DNA of 35,807 nt from assembly GCA_025201705.1 (NCBI GenBank), contig MU616865.1, positions 1 to 35,807 on the forward strand. Direction: 5' to 3'. A program made the translations under genes and the position numbers. The notes under the pieces are model-generated. The model was not told where the DNA came from. It saw only the letters and a program-made list of their open reading frames with translations, and ran no database searches. The DNA comes from Dissophora ornata. Taxonomy: Eukaryota > Mortierellomycota > Mortierellomycetes > Mortierellales > Mortierellaceae. This document shows positions 33,216 through 35,807 of this stretch, piece after piece (position 1 is the first letter of the stretch; every line of letters starts with the position of its first letter).

Positions 33216-35184
33216 TTAAAAGGCGAGGGCATCGCCAGAGTTCTCAATGCTCTCCTTGACAAACATCTCCCAGTACTGGTAAATGATAGTGGTGCACAGC
33301 AAGATACCAGTGCCGGATCCAATGGCGCCAATCAAATCAGCAAAAACAGAGACGGCGCCCAAAACAGCACCTCCAAAGGCAGCAGCAGTAGGGATGACGC
33401 GCTTCAACTCCTTGTACATCGAAGCATCACGATGACCAGCCATGACCATGTTCTGGTCCTTGAGCTGCTTGGCAACATCACGGGGAGAAGAGCCGGAGAC
33501 CTCGATCCAGGTCTTGGACAAGAGGGCGCAGGCAGTCAACATGAAGGTGACGTAGACGACAGTATGGATGGGGTCCAACAGGGCTTCGGTGATGCTGTGG
33601 GGAGGCGACATGTAGTAAGCGAGACCACCTGAGGCAATCATTTGGCTGGTGCCCTGGTAAGGGGTCCAGGTGCCGAAGATGCGGACAAGAATGTTGTCGG
33701 GGAAGCGGTTGTAGATCAGCTGAGAGATCATGAACATGTTGGAAGTCAAAGCAGATTGCAGCATGATAGGCATGTTGGAGGTGTAGAACAGCTTGATAGG
33801 GTAGGTACCACGCTGACCACGGAAGCGAGAGGATTTGACTGGGAGCTCGACACGGAAGCCCTGGAGGTAGATGACAATGCCAAAGACGAGGGCGGTGGCC
33901 AACAAGTTCATGACGTTGGGCAAGTTCTGGCGGTAGAAAGCCTCCTTCAAGGCGCGGGACTTGTTGGAGCGGGTGAAGAGCAAGTGGAAGAGAGCAATCA
34001 AGGCACCCTCGAACTCGGGGCCGTTACCGACATTGTAAGTGGTGGGGCTCAGGGCCTTCCAGAGAATGGTCTCGCAGACGTTGGTGGCGATGAAGAGCGA
34101 GATACCCGAACCCAAACCGTAGCCCTTCTGCAAGAGCTCATCCAACAGGACAACAATGACACCAGCAACGACCAACTGGAGAACCAAGAGCAAGCAGATA
34201 CCAGCACCCAGCTCGGAAGGGGGGCCATACAATCCGTTCATAACCGAGACAGTAGCCTGACCGAAAGCGATCAAGACAGCAAACACTATAGTCGATGGAA
34301 ACGAAGTAGTGAAATCGTCAGCGATCTACTCTCGATGGAATCGAACAATACGCAGAATTGAACAACTGGTGCGCGCACTTACACTTTTGAGCACCGTTGA
34401 AGAGGGAGCGATCCTCCTTAAGACTGTAGTCGACCTCAATCAAGTTGGCGCCGGCGAGCAATTGCATGAACATGCCGGAGGTGACAACAGGGGTGATACC
34501 AAGTTCCATCAAGGTTCCACGGTTGGAGGCAAGAATGGCACGCATCCAGTAGAGGGGGTCGGACGAGTCCGAGGACATAATTCCATACAGGGGAACCTGA
34601 GAGCAGACCAAGAAGATGAAGAGGGTGACAGCAGTCCAGAGAACCTTCTGCCTAAAGGGGACCTGATAGCAACGCAAGGCGGAGGGTGTGTGTGTTAAGA
34701 AGACGATCTGATTGAATAAGGTGCAGAAGGCGTGGGCAACTGTTGCGCGCCGATCACCAGATCGACGCCTGGAAGCCAACGCGTGGAAGACATACCTTGC
34801 GCTCAGGAGCAGCAATCTCGGGCAGGACAGCCATGAAAGGCCTGATCAAATGCAGGAAACGGACTAGAGAAGAGGCAAAAGAGAGAAAATACCAGAGAGG
34901 GTTAGATGCTGTGGACGTGCTGATGTCTCCTGTGGATGATGACTATCCTTTCCCAGCGTTGCTCATCCTGATTCCATGACGATGAGGTGGCCATGGCGCG
35001 AAGGTTGTCTTGCTCGAGGTAACAGACAGGACGCCTGGCTATATGGCCTCGTTTGAGCTCATCCTGGAGGTGCAGCGTGGTATGGTCCTGTTGAGGCTGT
35101 CCATTGATCCGCTCCCACGACAGTTAGGGAATACTGATCTTGCAGATCACGACAGATGAGGCGAGCCTACTTACAGCCAGCCAT
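33216..35184 (-). CDS. SEC61: Protein transport protein Sec61 subunit alpha
   Basis: Channel-forming subunit of the ER translocon, which carries nascent proteins across or into the ER membrane. Exons on the minus strand: 35184-35175, 34863-34796, 34662-34383, 34285-33216; phases agree and give 475 aa (human 476). The first coding exon is only 10 nt (ATGGCTGGCT) and yields [20 protein letters not shown] after splicing. Family signatures in order: [14 protein letters not shown], the plug region around [70 protein letters not shown], the cytosolic loop [34 protein letters not shown], and the ribosome-contact loop [18 protein letters not shown]. The protein ends ENSGDALAF. The introns are 311, 133 and 97 nt; the long first intron lies just after the start. 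Confidence 0.97.
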
Positions 35185-35564
35185 TGTGAGAGACACGGAT
35201 GGGAGGGACGGGGGGGATGGGGACGAGGGGCGGAGGGGAGGGAGAAGATGATGATGAGGAAAGAAGAAGAGGGGGGATGAGTAAAAGAAGAGGATAGAAG
35301 TTATGAGCACTGCTGGAATAACGCGGTATTGGGTGGTGCCTCCCCACTCGACAGCAAAGTGATGGTGCGGATGCGGCTCCTGACCAATCAGAGCGAGCCA
35401 CTGCAAGCCAGCAATCGAGCTCTCCTGGTCCTTTTCATACAAGCTTTCCTTATTTCACCGCACATCTCCCACGTCCAACAGAAATACGTCATGGGAATGT
35501 TATTGCTGGAGGGGGCGTGTGGATATAAAGGATGCATTTGGTCTCTTCATTTACCACCAATGAT
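35185..35564. promoter_or_regulatory. Upstream region of SEC61
   Basis: 380 bp before the Sec61 start. On the gene strand it is pyrimidine-rich close to the ATG (CTCCCTCCCCTCCGCC style, 35195-35300), as for other leaders here. No separate gene seen. Confidence 0.5.
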
Positions 35565-35807
35565 CTATGCCCGTTTTTTGATCAAGTCGTCTACATCGAA
35601 GAGGATCTCCTTCACACGTACTTTAAACGAATTAAGCACGGCCAAGTCGCGCGTGTCTTTTAACTTCTCCACCGAGTTCTTCATTTTCGTGTGAAGGGCC
35701 AACAACTCGGCCCTTTCTTCCGCGAATTCTCGCCTTGCCTCCTCCGCCTACTTTCGCTTCTTCGCATCCTCCTCGATCGCACGCTGAGCGTTGACAATCA
35801 GCAGAGC
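35565..35807 (-). pseudogene. Partial charged coiled-coil-like reading frame with an internal amber codon
   Basis: The minus strand reads 81 codons from the window edge to TAG at 35567-35565, interrupted once by TAG at 35750-35748. Before the stop: ALLIVNAQRAIEEDAKKRK. After it: AEEARREFAEERAELLALHT and then KMKNSVEKLKDTRDLAV, ending DVDDLIKKRA. The sequence on both sides of the stop has the same Glu/Lys/Ala-rich helical character in the same frame, so the stop looks like a point change in a once continuous frame. Purine-rich DNA around it offers no plausible intron. I cannot name the family. The gene would continue to the right, outside the window. Other options: a functional shorter frame from the internal ATG (Met-Lys-Asn), or chance. 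Confidence 0.5.

Noticed and set aside
33432..34361. Long plus-strand frames antisense to Sec61
   Set aside because: They mirror the codon pattern of the Sec61 exon (Gly/Glu/Asp-rich shadow translation); the minus-strand gene explains the sequence fully.

Overview
The window looks like nuclear DNA of an early-diverging (Mortierella-like) filamentous fungus. The evidence is: genes split by short GT-AG introns, mostly 78-133 nt; CTAAC-type branch sites; pyrimidine-rich 5' leaders; long A/T homopolymers and GA microsatellites between genes; His- and Asn-rich low-complexity coding; and a conserved eukaryotic gene set (Snu114, Sec61 alpha, Dicer, Vtc4) without bacterial-type operons. The placement near Mortierella is an inference from gene style and protein similarity recalled from memory, not a computed result.

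Layout from left to right. Positions 1-5866 are gene-poor and simple-repeat rich, with one weak His/Asn-rich reading frame on the minus strand (1788-2285). Next comes a convergent pair: the polyphosphate polymerase VTC4 (5867-8592, +) and the U5 snRNP GTPase Snu114/EFTUD2 (8855-12464, -). Snu114 stands head-to-head with a full-length Dicer (13636-18662, +). Dicer in turn faces a USP37-like deubiquitinase (20150-24339, -) tail-to-tail. The Dicer-USP37 interval holds two strong adjacent hairpins. A tRNA-Arg(ACG) follows (25792-25863, -), then about 2.9 kb with no gene I can support. After that come an unassigned multi-pass membrane protein with about seven TM segments and a long cytoplasmic-type tail (28798-31289, +), a medium-chain quinone oxidoreductase with a GC-AG intron (31647-32885, +), Sec61 alpha (33216-35184, -), and at the right edge a partial reading frame interrupted by an amber codon (35565-35807, -).

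Exon structures were derived by hand from splice signals, phase continuity and protein family conservation. For VTC4, Snu114, Dicer, Sec61, the oxidoreductase and the seven-TM gene every junction is phase-consistent. The USP37-like model is also phase-consistent over eleven exons, but its Cys-box exon is uncertain. The genes are mostly housekeeping (phosphate storage, splicing, ER translocation, RNA silencing, ubiquitin removal) and do not form an evident single pathway. The points most worth a second look are the abnormal catalytic Cys box of the USP37-like protein, the twin hairpins after Dicer, the orphan seven-TM protein, a possible frame-shifting cassette exon in VTC4, and stop-free introns of 3n length in Dicer and the deubiquitinase.
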